From: Sphingomonas sp.
GTDB taxonomy: Bacteria; Pseudomonadota; Alphaproteobacteria; Sphingomonadales; Sphingomonadaceae
DNA length: 10,879 nt
Assembly: GCA_030824725.1 (NCBI GenBank)
Contig: JAPJRE010000102.1
Span: 1 to 10,879 of the forward strand
Direction of reading: 5' to 3'
A model generated the notes under the pieces. The model was not told the DNA's origin. It worked only from the letters and a program-made list of their open reading frames with translations, and did no database searches. The translations under genes and the position numbers were made by a program. Positions 1 through 7,172 of this stretch are shown piece after piece. Every line of letters starts with the position of its first letter. The first letter of the stretch is position 1.

Positions 1-2241
1 AGCTTCTGGCTCACCGCCTCGGGCGCGCTGCTGATCAACGTCAGCCTGTTCGTCGGCGAGTTCGCACGCACCGGCTGGCTCGGCTATCCGCCGCTCAGCG
101 AGTTGCAGTTTTCGCCGGGCGTCGGCGTCGACTATTATCTATGGTCGGTGCAGATCAGCGGCATCGGCACGGTGCTCTCGGCGGTCAATCTGGTCACGAC
201 GATCCTGAAGCTGCGCGCGCCGGGCATGACCTATTTCCGCATGCCCGTCTTCTGCTGGACGGCGCTGGCATCGAACCTGGTGATCCTCGCGATCTTCCCG
301 ATACTCACCGCCTGCCTCGCGATGCTGACGCTCGATCGCTATCTCGACTTCCACTTCTTCACCACCGACGGCGGCGGCAACGCCATGATGTTCGTCAACC
401 TGATCTGGATGTGGGGCCATCCCGAGGTCTATGCCCTCGTGCTGCCGGCGTTCGGCATCTATTCCGAAATCGTCTCCACCTTCTCGGGCAAGCCGCTGTT
501 CGGCTACCGCTCGATGGTCAGCGCGTCGATGGTGATCTGCGTGCTGTCGTGCATGGTGTGGCTGCACCATTTCTTCACGATGGGTGCAGGCGCGGACGTC
601 AACGCCGTCTTCGGCATCGCGACGATGATCATCGCCGTGCCGACGGGCGTGAAGATCTTCAACTGGCTGTTCACCATGTATGGCGGCCGGGTGCGCTTCG
701 AAGTGCCGATGCTGTGGGTGATCGGCTTCATGGTCACCTTCGTGACCGGCGGCCTGACCGGCGTTCTCCTCGCGGTGCCCCCGGTCGACTTCATCGTCCA
801 CAATTCGCAGTTCCTCGTCGCCCATTTCCACCACGTCATCATCAGCGGCGTCGTGTTCGGGCTGTTCGCCGGCTATACCTACTGGTTCCCCAAGGCCTTC
901 GGCTTCCGGCTGCACGACGGGCTCGGCAAGGCGGCCTTCTTCTGCTGGTTCTTCGGCTTCTACCTCGCCTGGATGCCGATGTACGTGATCGGCCTGATGG
1001 GCGCGACGCGCCGGATGCAGCATTACGACGATCCGACCTGGCAGCCCTACATGATCGCGTCGGCCTGCGGCGCCGGCATCATCCTGCTCGGCGTGCTGTT
1101 CCAGGCGGCCCAGCTGGTCGTCTCGATCCGCAACCGCGAGCAGCTGCGCGACACGACGGGCGATCCCTGGGACGGCCGCTCGCTGGAATGGTCGACCACC
1201 TCGCCGCCGCCGGCCTTCAACTTCGCGGTGCTGCCCGACGTGCGCGGCGAGGAGGCCTATTGGGGCATGAAGCAGCGCGCGATCACCCAGCGCGCGCTGG
1301 CCGGCGCCCCCGCCTATGCGGCGATCGAGATGCCGCGCAACTCGCCGATCGGCTTCGTCACCGCCTTCTTCGCCAGCTTCGTCGGCTTTGCGCTGGTGTG
1401 GCACATCTGGTGGCTGGTGGTGCTCGGGCTTGCGGCGATCCTGCTGTCCTTCCTCCAGTTCGGCTGGCGCCGCGAGGACGAGATCACGATCCCGGCGAGC
1501 GATGTCGCCATCCTCGACCAGGTCCGCCGCACGGCGCGCAGCGCTGCCCTGGCCGACCTGCCGGCCGATCGCCGCGAGATGGCAGCCGCGCAGGCGGAAG
1601 CCACGGTGCTCGATCCCCACCGGCTGGGCCATGACGGCGACAGCACGGTGCCGCTCGACGCCCGGCATGACGGACCTGCCGAGAAGCATATCGTCAGCAG
1701 CTTCGGCTTCTGGGTGTTCCTGCTGACCGACATCGTGATGTTCTCGGCGCTGTTCGCCACCTATGCGGTACTGTCCGGCGCAACCGACGGCGGCCCGACC
1801 CCGCGCATGTTGTTCAGCCGCTCGACGGTGGCAGTGGAGACGGTATGCCTGCTGCTGTCCACCTTCACCTGCGGGCTCGCGCTGCTCGCCGCCAAGCGGC
1901 ACAATGCGGGGCTTACCCAGCTGCTGCTCGCCGCGACCGGGCTGCTCGGCGCCGCCTTCCTCACCATCGAGCTGCGCGAGTTCGCGACGCTGCTGGCCGA
2001 AGGCGCGGGGCCGTCGCGCTCGGCCTTTCTCTCGGGCTTCTTCGCGCTGGTCGGCTGCCACGGGCTCCATGTCGCCGCCGGCCTGGTGTGGCTGCTGACG
2101 CTTTCCGCGCAGATCTCCCGCCGCGGCTTCCTGCCCAAGGTCCAGCGCAAGCTGATGTGCTTCGGCCTGTTCTGGCATGCCCTGGACATCGTCTGGGTCG
2201 CCGTCTTCACCATCGTCTATCTGTTTGGAACCAGCCTATGA
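1..2241 (+). CDS. cyoB: Cytochrome bo3 ubiquinol oxidase, fused subunits I and III (CyoB-CyoC), 5' end missing
   Basis: This inner-membrane terminal oxidase oxidises ubiquinol, reduces O2 to water and pumps protons. The frame is open from base 1, so the gene starts upstream; 746 residues are visible. Fragment residues 1 to about 500 match CyoB. They include WGHPEVY (His140, Glu142, Tyr144), the CuB histidine pair His189-His190, Lys218 of the K-channel, and AHFHH with heme ligands His275 and His277. From memory of E. coli CyoB (His284, 333, 334, 419, 421) the spacing is identical, so about 144 N-terminal residues are missing, including the first heme b ligand and the quinone site. Without a stop the frame runs through a hydrophilic linker (about 490-560) into a complete CyoC domain (SFGFWVFLLTDIVMF, GCHGLHVAAG, FWHALDIVWV). 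The gene overlaps cyoD by ATGA. CyoB-like features (VWLHHFFTMGAGA, SPPPAFNFAV, CyoD next door) favour quinol over cytochrome c oxidase. The TTG at 103 is internal, not the start. Confidence 0.95.
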   Translation, partial: SFWLTASGALLINVSLFVGEFARTGWLGYPPLSELQFSPGVGVDYYLWSVQISGIGTVLSAVNLVTTILKLRAPGMTYFRMPVFCWTALASNLVILAIFPILTACLAMLTLDRYLDFHFFTTDGGGNAMMFVNLIWMWGHPEVYALVLPAFGIYSEIVSTFSGKPLFGYRSMVSASMVICVLSCMVWLHHFFTMGAGADVNAVFGIATMIIAVPTGVKIFNWLFTMYGGRVRFEVPMLWVIGFMVTFVTGGLTGVLLAVPPVDFIVHNSQFLVAHFHHVIISGVVFGLFAGYTYWFPKAFGFRLHDGLGKAAFFCWFFGFYLAWMPMYVIGLMGATRRMQHYDDPTWQPYMIASACGAGIILLGVLFQAAQLVVSIRNREQLRDTTGDPWDGRSLEWSTTSPPPAFNFAVLPDVRGEEAYWGMKQRAITQRALAGAPAYAAIEMPRNSPIGFVTAFFASFVGFALVWHIWWLVVLGLAAILLSFLQFGWRREDEITIPASDVAILDQVRRTARSAALADLPADRREMAAAQAEATVLDPHRLGHDGDSTVPLDARHDGPAEKHIVSSFGFWVFLLTDIVMFSALFATYAVLSGATDGGPTPRMLFSRSTVAVETVCLLLSTFTCGLALLAAKRHNAGLTQLLLAATGLLGAAFLTIELREFATLLAEGAGPSRSAFLSGFFALVGCHGLHVAAGLVWLLTLSAQISRRGFLPKVQRKLMCFGLFWHALDIVWVAVFTIVYLFGTSL

Positions 2242-2618
2242 CCGAACATGCTACGCGCCCGACCAGGCCCGACACTGCGCCGGGGGAGGAAAGCGACAGC
2301 TTCCTCGCCGGCAGCGCGGGATACATCGTCGGGCTGGTCCTTGCCCTGGTGCTGACGGCAACGTCCTTCTGGGCATCGCAATCCGGGCTGCTCTGGCGCC
2401 CGGGCATCCCGATCGGCCTGTGCGTGCTGGCCGTGGCGCAGATGGGCATCCACCTGGTGTTCTTCCTCCATATCACCACGGGGCCGGACAACACCAACAA
2501 CGTGCTCGCCCTCGCCTTCGGGCTGATCATCGTGTTCCTCGTCATCGCCGGCTCGCTGTGGATCATGGCCAATATGAGCCACCAGATGATGCCGATGGAC
2601 CAGGTGATGGGCATGTAG
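2238..2618 (+). CDS. cyoD: Cytochrome bo3 ubiquinol oxidase subunit IV (CyoD)
   Basis: This is the small accessory membrane subunit of the bo3 oxidase, thought to help assembly of the CuB and heme centre. The protein has 126 residues: a hydrophilic N-terminus, then three predicted membrane helices (about 27-47, 56-78 and 88-110). The stretch MGIHLVFFLHI at 69-79 and GSLWIMANM at 105-113 match the CyoD family, and the length is close to the E. coli protein (about 109 residues). The ATG at 2238 overlaps the TGA of the upstream fusion gene as ATGA, which points to translational coupling. The C-terminal tail is unusually rich in methionine (seven Met in residues 110-126). It is the last gene of the operon and is followed by strong hairpins. 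Confidence 0.95.
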   Translation: MTEHATRPTRPDTAPGEESDSFLAGSAGYIVGLVLALVLTATSFWASQSGLLWRPGIPIGLCVLAVAQMGIHLVFFLHITTGPDNTNNVLALAFGLIIVFLVIAGSLWIMANMSHQMMPMDQVMGM

Positions 2619-2630
2619 GACCCGCACCGG

Positions 2631-2657
2631 CCCGAGCCCGCCGCACGCGGGCCCGGG
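2631..2657 (+). terminator. GC-rich hairpin just after cyoD
   Basis: A 6-bp perfect stem (GCCCGC at 2636-2641, GCGGGC at 2647-2652) with a CGCAC loop extends after one mismatch by four more pairs (2631-2634 with 2654-2657). It lies 12 bases past the cyoD stop. No T-run follows, so it is either a weak terminator or a 3'-end stabilising structure. Confidence 0.45.
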
Positions 2658-2682
2658 GGAAGCGTCTGGGGTAGGGAGAGGT

Positions 2683-2714
2683 GGAAGCGGGTGAGGTTTT
2701 CCTCGCCCGCTTCC
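2683..2714. terminator. 14-bp hairpin with TTTT loop between convergent operons
   Basis: GGAAGCGGGTGAGG (2683-2696) pairs with CCTCGCCCGCTTCC (2701-2714) around a TTTT loop. All 14 positions pair, one of them as T-G. It is the strongest stem seen in the window. On the plus strand only TTGCATC follows and on the minus strand no T-run follows. Lying between convergent operons it may stop or stabilise transcripts arriving from either side; serving the cyo operon is my preferred reading. Confidence 0.6.
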
Positions 2715-2772
2715 TTGCATCAAGCGCCGGGGCGGCCAATGGGGCCCCTGCTCCACCAAGCCCAGGCAAACG

Positions 2773-2808
2773 AAAACGCCGGCGGCCTGCAGCAACAGGA
2801 CGCCGGCG
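2773..2808 (-). terminator. Intrinsic terminator for the adc operon
   Basis: Read on the minus strand, CGCCGGCG (2808-2801) and its complement at 2784-2777 form an 8-bp stem. After one mismatch a further 4 bp (CCTG/CAGG) close a six-base loop. TTTT follows at once (2776-2773), then CGTTTG. This is a classic Rho-independent terminator about 48 bases past the acetoacetate decarboxylase stop. Confidence 0.8.
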
Positions 2809-2822
2809 GAGAGAAAACATGT

Positions 2823-2847
2823 ATCGCGTGATCGGGCCGCACGCGAT
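2823..2847. repeat. Perfect 8-bp inverted repeat downstream of adc
   Basis: ATCGCGTG (2823-2830) and CACGCGAT (2840-2847) are exact inverted copies separated by nine bases. They lie just past the decarboxylase stop (2856) and before the minus-strand terminator. It may be an extra 3'-UTR stem; no protein-binding role can be shown from sequence alone. Confidence 0.4.
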
Positions 2848-2855
2848 CGGGGCGG

Positions 2856-3617
2856 TCAGGCCCCGGCCGGTTCCGGCGCCTCGGCGAGATAGTCGTACAC
2901 CACCTTGCCGAGCCCAAGGGTGAGGTCCGCGACGAAGTGGGTGGTCGATACCAGCTCGCGGATCGGCAGGTCCGCCACCGGCGCCAGCGCATGCGGGATC
3001 AGGGACAAGGCGCCCGGGCCGGTCCACACGCCCTTCAGCCGGATGTCCTGCAGATGATATTCGACCAGCTCGCAGATGCGCGCGGTGCCGTCGACATGCG
3101 GGATGATCTTCAGCAGGAAATTGGGCGTGGCGAGCGATCGCAGCGTCGCCGCCGCATCGCCTTCCTCGTGCTTGTACCCCATGGTCCCCGTCGCCACGCG
3201 AACGGGGCCATAGTCCAGCGTGCCGACCAGCGTATCGATCTCGGTGCGCAGGCTGGGGCCGGCGAGCTTCTTGGGAAAGCCCCACAGCTCGCGCCCGCCG
3301 GCGATCGGCGGGTGATCGTCCAGGAACATGTTGAGCGTGTAGTTGCCCGGCGCGCCGCGAAAGCGGACCGGGATCACCTGCCCCGCCTCGGTGTAGTTCC
3401 CGAACCCGGTCGAATCCGGCATGCGGATGAACTCGAACTTCACCAGGTCCGAGACGACTTCCAGCGGCTCCGGAATGATCGCGCGCAGCTTCTCCGGATC
3501 GGTGCGATAGGTGAGGATCAGGAACTCGCGATCGTAGAACCGGTAAGGCCCGGGCGGATAGGCCGGCTGGGTGAGCGGCATCGCGAAGGCGCGACGACAA
3601 ACCTCGGCAATGTTCAT
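2856..3617 (-). CDS. adc: Acetoacetate decarboxylase
   Basis: This cytoplasmic enzyme converts acetoacetate to acetone and CO2 through a Schiff base on lysine. The protein has 253 residues, close to the usual length of about 245. It follows the clostridial enzyme almost block by block as I recall it: [14 protein letters not shown] (14-27), [17 protein letters not shown] (37-53), NYTEAGQ (74-80), [14 protein letters not shown] (108-121), [26 protein letters not shown], and VYDYL near the end. The catalytic pair is Lys116-Lys117 (Lys115-Lys116 in the clostridial enzyme), and Arg30, Glu62 and Glu77 align with the known active-site residues. The ATG at 3617 has GGGAGG 5-6 bases upstream and overlaps the patatin stop as ATGA. 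Longer in-frame extensions run back inside the patatin gene and are rejected. It is the last gene of the cluster, placed to use the acetoacetate made by the dehydrogenase. Confidence 0.93.
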   Translation of the reverse strand: MNIAEVCRRAFAMPLTQPAYPPGPYRFYDREFLILTYRTDPEKLRAIIPEPLEVVSDLVKFEFIRMPDSTGFGNYTEAGQVIPVRFRGAPGNYTLNMFLDDHPPIAGGRELWGFPKKLAGPSLRTEIDTLVGTLDYGPVRVATGTMGYKHEEGDAAATLRSLATPNFLLKIIPHVDGTARICELVEYHLQDIRLKGVWTGPGALSLIPHALAPVADLPIRELVSTTHFVADLTLGLGKVVYDYLAEAPEPAGA

Positions 3618-4798
3618 GAAAGCCTCCCATGGGTCGCGATGTCGAAGGTAAAGACGCCGTCGGCGCTGGTCGGCCGCTCGAGCACTTCGGGGTGCCGCAG
3701 GGTGCGGACCGTGTCGGTCAGCCCGGCCGACCAATGGTCCTCCATGCTCCGTGCGGAGAATTCGAAGTCCTTGGCGCCGCTCTCGGCCCGGCTCGACTGA
3801 TAGATCAGCTGGATGATGTTGTAGACCTTGCGGTCGCACTCGGGCTCCAGCAGCGCGACTTCGGGCGCGTTGCGCAGCTCCTCGGGCAGCTTGGCGATCA
3901 GCTCGCCCAGCGCGCTGCGCAGTTTCTGCTCCTTGCGGAACTGGTCGGACCGCGCGCGGGTGCGGCTGGAATACTGGATTTCCTTCTGCCGCGTCATCAC
4001 GTCAGGCAGCGCCCGCGGGATGGCCCCGCGCGAACTCCACAGATCCACCTGGAAAGCCAGCGTGTCCTGGCGCTCGGCGCTTTCGACCACCCATTGCAGC
4101 GGGGTGTTGGAAACCACGCCCCCGTCCCAATAGAATTCGCCCTCGATCTCGATCGGGGCGAATGCCGGCGGCAGCGCGCCGCTGGCGATGACGTGCTCGG
4201 GCCGGATCTTGTGGGTGCGATTGTCGAAACAGATCAGGTTGCCGGTCGCGACGTTCACCGCGCCGACGCTGAAGCGCATCTCGCCCGAATTGATCCTGTC
4301 GAAATCGACCAGTTCCTCGAGCGTGGTCTTGAGCAGCGACGTGTCGTAGAAGCTTATCGCGTCCACGGTACCGGACGGGGCGAAGCAGGCCGGGATGAGC
4401 CGGGGCGTGAAGAAGCCGCTGGCGCCGTGCAATACGGCGGAGGCGGCATGCCAGTGATTGGCCCAGTGGCGGAAGAGATCGCCGCCGAACTGGGCAGGCA
4501 TCGGCAGCCAGTCGGTCCACGGATCCGCGGTCACCGTCTGCCAGAAGGCGCGGAGCTTCTCGACCCGCGCTTCCGGCGCATTGCCGGCGATCAGCGCGGC
4601 GTTGATCGCGCCAATCGATATCCCGGTCACCCAGCTCGGGTGGAGCGAGGCATCGGCCAGCGCCTCATAGACACCGGCCTGGTACGCGCCCAGCGCCCCG
4701 CCGCCCTGGAGGACGAGCGCGACGCATTCGAACGGGACGGCGCGGGCCGCGCGGGCGCCCTGCGCCGCGCCCTTTGGTTTTTCGGCTATCGTCGTCAT
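3614..4798 (-). CDS. Patatin-like phospholipase/lipid acyl hydrolase (DUF3734-type C-terminus)
   Basis: This is a predicted Ser-Asp dyad hydrolase of acyl esters, 394 residues. The patatin domain spans about 25-235. It shows the glycine-rich oxyanion loop [12 protein letters not shown] (31-42), the nucleophile elbow GISIG with Ser61, and the DGG motif with Asp225 ([12 protein letters not shown]). The C-terminal part (about 245-390), with [14 protein letters not shown] and [10 protein letters not shown], looks like the DUF3734 extension of one bacterial patatin subfamily. No signal peptide or membrane segment is evident, so it is probably cytoplasmic. The ATG at 4798 has AGGGGG about five bases upstream and lies 14 bases after the dehydrogenase stop; the 3' end overlaps adc by ATGA. 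The long in-frame stretch upstream overlaps the dehydrogenase and reads as Arg/Gly-rich noise, so it is not coding. The true substrate is unknown. Neighbouring ketone-body genes suggest a hydroxybutyrate ester or polymer, or a membrane lipid, as inference only. Confidence 0.9.
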   Translation of the reverse strand: MTTIAEKPKGAAQGARAARAVPFECVALVLQGGGALGAYQAGVYEALADASLHPSWVTGISIGAINAALIAGNAPEARVEKLRAFWQTVTADPWTDWLPMPAQFGGDLFRHWANHWHAASAVLHGASGFFTPRLIPACFAPSGTVDAISFYDTSLLKTTLEELVDFDRINSGEMRFSVGAVNVATGNLICFDNRTHKIRPEHVIASGALPPAFAPIEIEGEFYWDGGVVSNTPLQWVVESAERQDTLAFQVDLWSSRGAIPRALPDVMTRQKEIQYSSRTRARSDQFRKEQKLRSALGELIAKLPEELRNAPEVALLEPECDRKVYNIIQLIYQSSRAESGAKDFEFSARSMEDHWSAGLTDTVRTLRHPEVLERPTSADGVFTFDIATHGRLS

Positions 4799-4812
4799 CG
4801 CATCCCCCTGCG

Positions 4813-5595
4813 TCACTGCATCGCCCAGCCGTGGCTGACCACGATCGACTGTCCCGTCAGCGCGTTGGACGGGAAAGCGGCGAGGAAGGCCGCGCAGTTC
4901 GCGACGTCGTCCAGCGTGGTGAACTCGCCGTCGACGGTTTCCTTGAGCATCACGTCGCGGACGACCTGGGCCTCGGTAATGCCGAGCACCTGCGCCTGTT
5001 CGGGGATCTGCTTCTCGACGAGCGGCGTGCGCACGAAGCCGGGGCACAGCACGTTGGCGCGCACCCCATAGGCGGCGCCTTCCTTGGCGACGACCTTGGC
5101 GAGGCCGAGCAGGCCGTGCTTGGCCGCGACATAGGGCGCCTTGAGCTTGGAGGCCTCCTTGGAGTGGACCGAGCCGATGTAGATGATCGCCCCGCCCCGC
5201 TCCTGCGCGTACATCCGCTGCAGGCAGGCGCGGGTCGTCAGGAATGCGCCGTCCAGATGGATGGCGAGCATCTTCTTCCAGTCGGCGAAGGCGAACTGGT
5301 CGACCGGCGACACGATCTGGATGCCCGCGTTGGAAACCAGGATGTCGATTCCGCCGAAATGATCGCACACCGCCTGCACACCGGCATTGACGGCGTCCTC
5401 GCTCGTCACGTCCATCTTCACCGCCAGGGTGTTGGCGCCGCTGGGATCGAGCTCGGCCGCCGCCGCGGTGGCGGCATCGACGTTGAGGTCGGCGATCGCC
5501 ACCTTGGCGCCCAGCCGGACGAAGTGGCGGGCAATTTCCTTGCCGATTCCGCTCGCGGCCCCCGTGACGATCGCGATCTTGTCGTTCAGATCCAT
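4813..5595 (-). CDS. bdhA: 3-hydroxybutyrate dehydrogenase (SDR family)
   Basis: This cytoplasmic enzyme oxidises (R)-3-hydroxybutyrate to acetoacetate with NAD+. The protein has 260 residues, the same length as well-studied bacterial enzymes. It has the Rossmann motif TGAASGIG (11-18), NAG (89-91) and the catalytic set Ser142, Tyr155 and Lys159 (YVAAK). Residues reported to bind substrate in the Pseudomonas fragi enzyme have counterparts here: Gln93, His144, Lys152, and Gln196 within RTPLVEKQI. That makes 3-hydroxybutyrate a better guess than a generic SDR substrate. The C-terminus reads VSHGW where classical members have VDGGW, which suggests a separate subgroup. The ATG at 5595 has GAGGA seven bases upstream; the in-frame start at 5682 adds an unrelated Arg/Pro-rich leader and is rejected. 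It is the first gene of the cluster with the patatin and adc. Confidence 0.88.
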   Translation of the reverse strand: MDLNDKIAIVTGAASGIGKEIARHFVRLGAKVAIADLNVDAATAAAAELDPSGANTLAVKMDVTSEDAVNAGVQAVCDHFGGIDILVSNAGIQIVSPVDQFAFADWKKMLAIHLDGAFLTTRACLQRMYAQERGGAIIYIGSVHSKEASKLKAPYVAAKHGLLGLAKVVAKEGAAYGVRANVLCPGFVRTPLVEKQIPEQAQVLGITEAQVVRDVMLKETVDGEFTTLDDVANCAAFLAAFPSNALTGQSIVVSHGWAMQ

Positions 5596-5789
5596 TCCAA
5601 TTTCCTCATTGGCTGTCACCCAACCCCTGGATCGAGGCGGTATCGCTATGGCGCGCCGCGGCGTCGGCACTGCGCGGTGCACGCGGTCAGAAGATGCGCA
5701 TCCCCCACCGCACTTCCCGGTCAGAACAAGCCTTTGGCTGCCTTGTCGCTTCTAGGCCCATTCGCCTGCAGCCCGGAGGTGACTGCCCG
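5596..5789 (-). other. Intergenic region between the efflux operon and the dehydrogenase cluster
   Basis: These 194 bases separate the outer-membrane factor stop from the dehydrogenase start, both on the minus strand. I see no convincing T-tailed terminator and no confident -35/-10 pair. The region has a 10-base palindrome GATGCGCATC at 5693-5702 and the inverted repeat around the ribosome binding site. A promoter for the ketone-body cluster probably lies here, but read-through from the efflux operon cannot be excluded. Confidence 0.4.
5597..5612 (-). promoter_or_regulatory. Inverted repeat framing the ribosome binding site of the dehydrogenase
   Basis: On the minus strand CCAAT (5612-5608) and ATTGG (5601-5597) are perfect inverted copies with the Shine-Dalgarno GAGGAA exactly in the six-base loop, ending one base before the ATG. 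The CCAA part could instead pair with TTGG at 5623-5620, so two small hairpins would compete. A regulatory role is speculative because the stems are only 4-5 bp. Confidence 0.3.
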
Positions 5790-7172
5790 TTAGCGAGGCG
5801 GCGGGGATTGCCACCCGCCGCCCAGCGCCTGGAACAGCGCCGTCGCGGCAAGCAGGCGGTCGCCGCGCAATTGCGCCAGCGAGCGTTGCGCCGACAACAG
5901 GCTGCGCTCGGCATCGAGCTGTTCAAGATAGGGGGAGTAGCCCTCGCGATAGCGCCGCGACGCGAGGTGCTCGACACGCTCCAGCGCCGCCTGCTGCTGC
6001 GCCAGCAGCGCCTCCTGCTGCGCCAGCCGCTCGACCGAGGCCATCCCGTCCTCCACTTCGCGAAACGCGGTGAGCGCCGCGCGGCGATAGCCAAAGGCCG
6101 CCTGGTCGCGGCGGGCGGCCGCGCTGTCGGCGGCAGCGCGTATCCTGCCGCCGTTGAAGATCGGCGCGAGGATGCTGCCGCCCAGCGAGAAGATCGACTG
6201 CGGATTGTCGGGCAGCAGCGAGGAGCCGACGAAGCCGCCCGACGCGGCCAGCTTCACGTCCGGCATGAAGGCCGCGCGCGCCGCATCCAGCGCGTGATCG
6301 GCGGCGACGATCTGCTGCTCGGCGGCGGCGATGTCGGGCCGCTGCCGCAGCACGCTCGCCGGCAGCTGGGACGGCACCGCCGGGAGGGCGAGTGCCGTCA
6401 GATCCAGTCCCCGCGCCACGGGACCCGGCGTGCGGCCGAGCAGGATGCTGATGCCGTTCTCCGCCTTGGCGATGGCGAGGTCGATCGAAGGGAGGATCTG
6501 GGCCGCCGCCGCATATTCCGCTTCCGCCTGCGCGAGATCGAACTGCGAGCCATAGCCGGCCTCGGCGCGGCGCCGGATGAGCTTGAGCGTGCCCGCGCGC
6601 GCCGCCACGGTGCGCTCGAGGATCGCGCGCCGGGCATCGAGCGTCCGCAGCTGCAGATACCCGCTGACCACGCCCGCCGAGACCGCCAGCCGCACCGTCT
6701 CGCGGCTATAGTCGCTGGCGAGCAGCTGCGCCTTCGCCGCCGCCGCGCTGTTGCGCAGCCGGCCGAACAGGTCGGCATCGAACGCCGCCTGCACCTCGCC
6801 CTGCCCAGCCCATTGGTCGACATCGATGCCGAACGGGTTGACGCTGCGAGTGCGGCCGCCGGTGGCGGCGGCCTGGACCTGCGGCAGGCGTGCGCCGCGC
6901 GCGGCGGCGAACTGCGCGCGCGCCTCCTCCACCCGGGTCGCGGCGATCGCGACATCGTCGTTGTGCGCCCGCGCCTCCTCGACCAGCCCGGTCAGCGTCG
7001 CGTCACCGAAGCCGCGCCACCACTGCGCGTCGACGGCGCCCCCCGACGCCGCGCTACCATCGCGCCAGGCGGCGGGCGGCGCCACCTCGGCCGCAGGCGG
7101 GATCGCCGGACGGGGCCCGGCACAGGCCGACAGCAAGAGAACGAGGCTGCCGGCAACGACCGCCCGGCTCAT
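5790..7172 (-). CDS. Outer-membrane efflux lipoprotein, NodT/OprM type (TolC superfamily)
   Basis: This is the outer-membrane channel of a tripartite export system. The protein has 460 residues and begins with a lipoprotein signal: a hydrophobic stretch (4-14) then the lipobox LSAC with Cys17, so it should be lipid-anchored. Family marks in order are WWRGFGDATL (51-60), a first outer-membrane efflux repeat (about 60-245), VLRQRPDIAAAE (274-285), a second repeat (about 285-450) with LAPIFNGGRIRA (335-346), and the closing ALGGGW (449-454). Long amphipathic Ala/Gln/Arg-rich helices between these form the periplasmic tunnel. The ATG at 7172 overlaps the stop of the membrane fusion protein as ATGA, with GAGGGCGG just upstream. 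It is the last gene of the efflux operon. The class is certain; the exported compound cannot be read from it. Confidence 0.93.
   Translation of the reverse strand: MSRAVVAGSLVLLLSACAGPRPAIPPAAEVAPPAAWRDGSAASGGAVDAQWWRGFGDATLTGLVEEARAHNDDVAIAATRVEEARAQFAAARGARLPQVQAAATGGRTRSVNPFGIDVDQWAGQGEVQAAFDADLFGRLRNSAAAAKAQLLASDYSRETVRLAVSAGVVSGYLQLRTLDARRAILERTVAARAGTLKLIRRRAEAGYGSQFDLAQAEAEYAAAAQILPSIDLAIAKAENGISILLGRTPGPVARGLDLTALALPAVPSQLPASVLRQRPDIAAAEQQIVAADHALDAARAAFMPDVKLAASGGFVGSSLLPDNPQSIFSLGGSILAPIFNGGRIRAAADSAAARRDQAAFGYRRAALTAFREVEDGMASVERLAQQEALLAQQQAALERVEHLASRRYREGYSPYLEQLDAERSLLSAQRSLAQLRGDRLLAATALFQALGGGWQSPPPR

Noticed and set aside
103..105. TTG as the start of the oxidase gene
   Set aside because: The frame is open to base 1 and the residues before it (FWLTASGALLINVSLFVGEF) match CyoB, so the gene begins outside the window.
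139..2178. 679-codon open frame on the minus strand opposite the oxidase gene
   Set aside because: Shadow of the oxidase in a GC-rich genome; the translation is Arg/Glu/Gln/His-rich without domains, while the plus strand matches CyoB and CyoC throughout.
2238..2674. Second plus-strand frame overlapping cyoD (2177-2674)
   Set aside because: Its translation is Arg/Pro/His-rich without membrane helices; the cyoD frame shows the three expected helices.
2856..3839. Acetoacetate decarboxylase extended to 327 residues
   Set aside because: The extension lies within the patatin gene in another frame. The ATG at 3617 has GGGAGG upstream and gives the family length.
3614..5368. Patatin frame extended to 584 residues
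   Set aside because: The added N-terminal part overlaps the dehydrogenase and is Arg/Gly-rich noise; the ATG at 4798 has a ribosome binding site and precedes the patatin domain at a normal distance.
5596..5682. Upstream start for the dehydrogenase at 5682
   Set aside because: It would add 29 Arg/Pro-rich residues before the Rossmann fold; the ATG at 5595 has a good ribosome binding site and gives the standard 260 residues.
5667..5702. GCAC-N6-GTGC repeat and GATGCGCATC palindrome upstream of the dehydrogenase as operators
   Set aside because: Short symmetric GC-rich words are common by chance here and no promoter boxes anchor them, so they are only mentioned in the intergenic entry.
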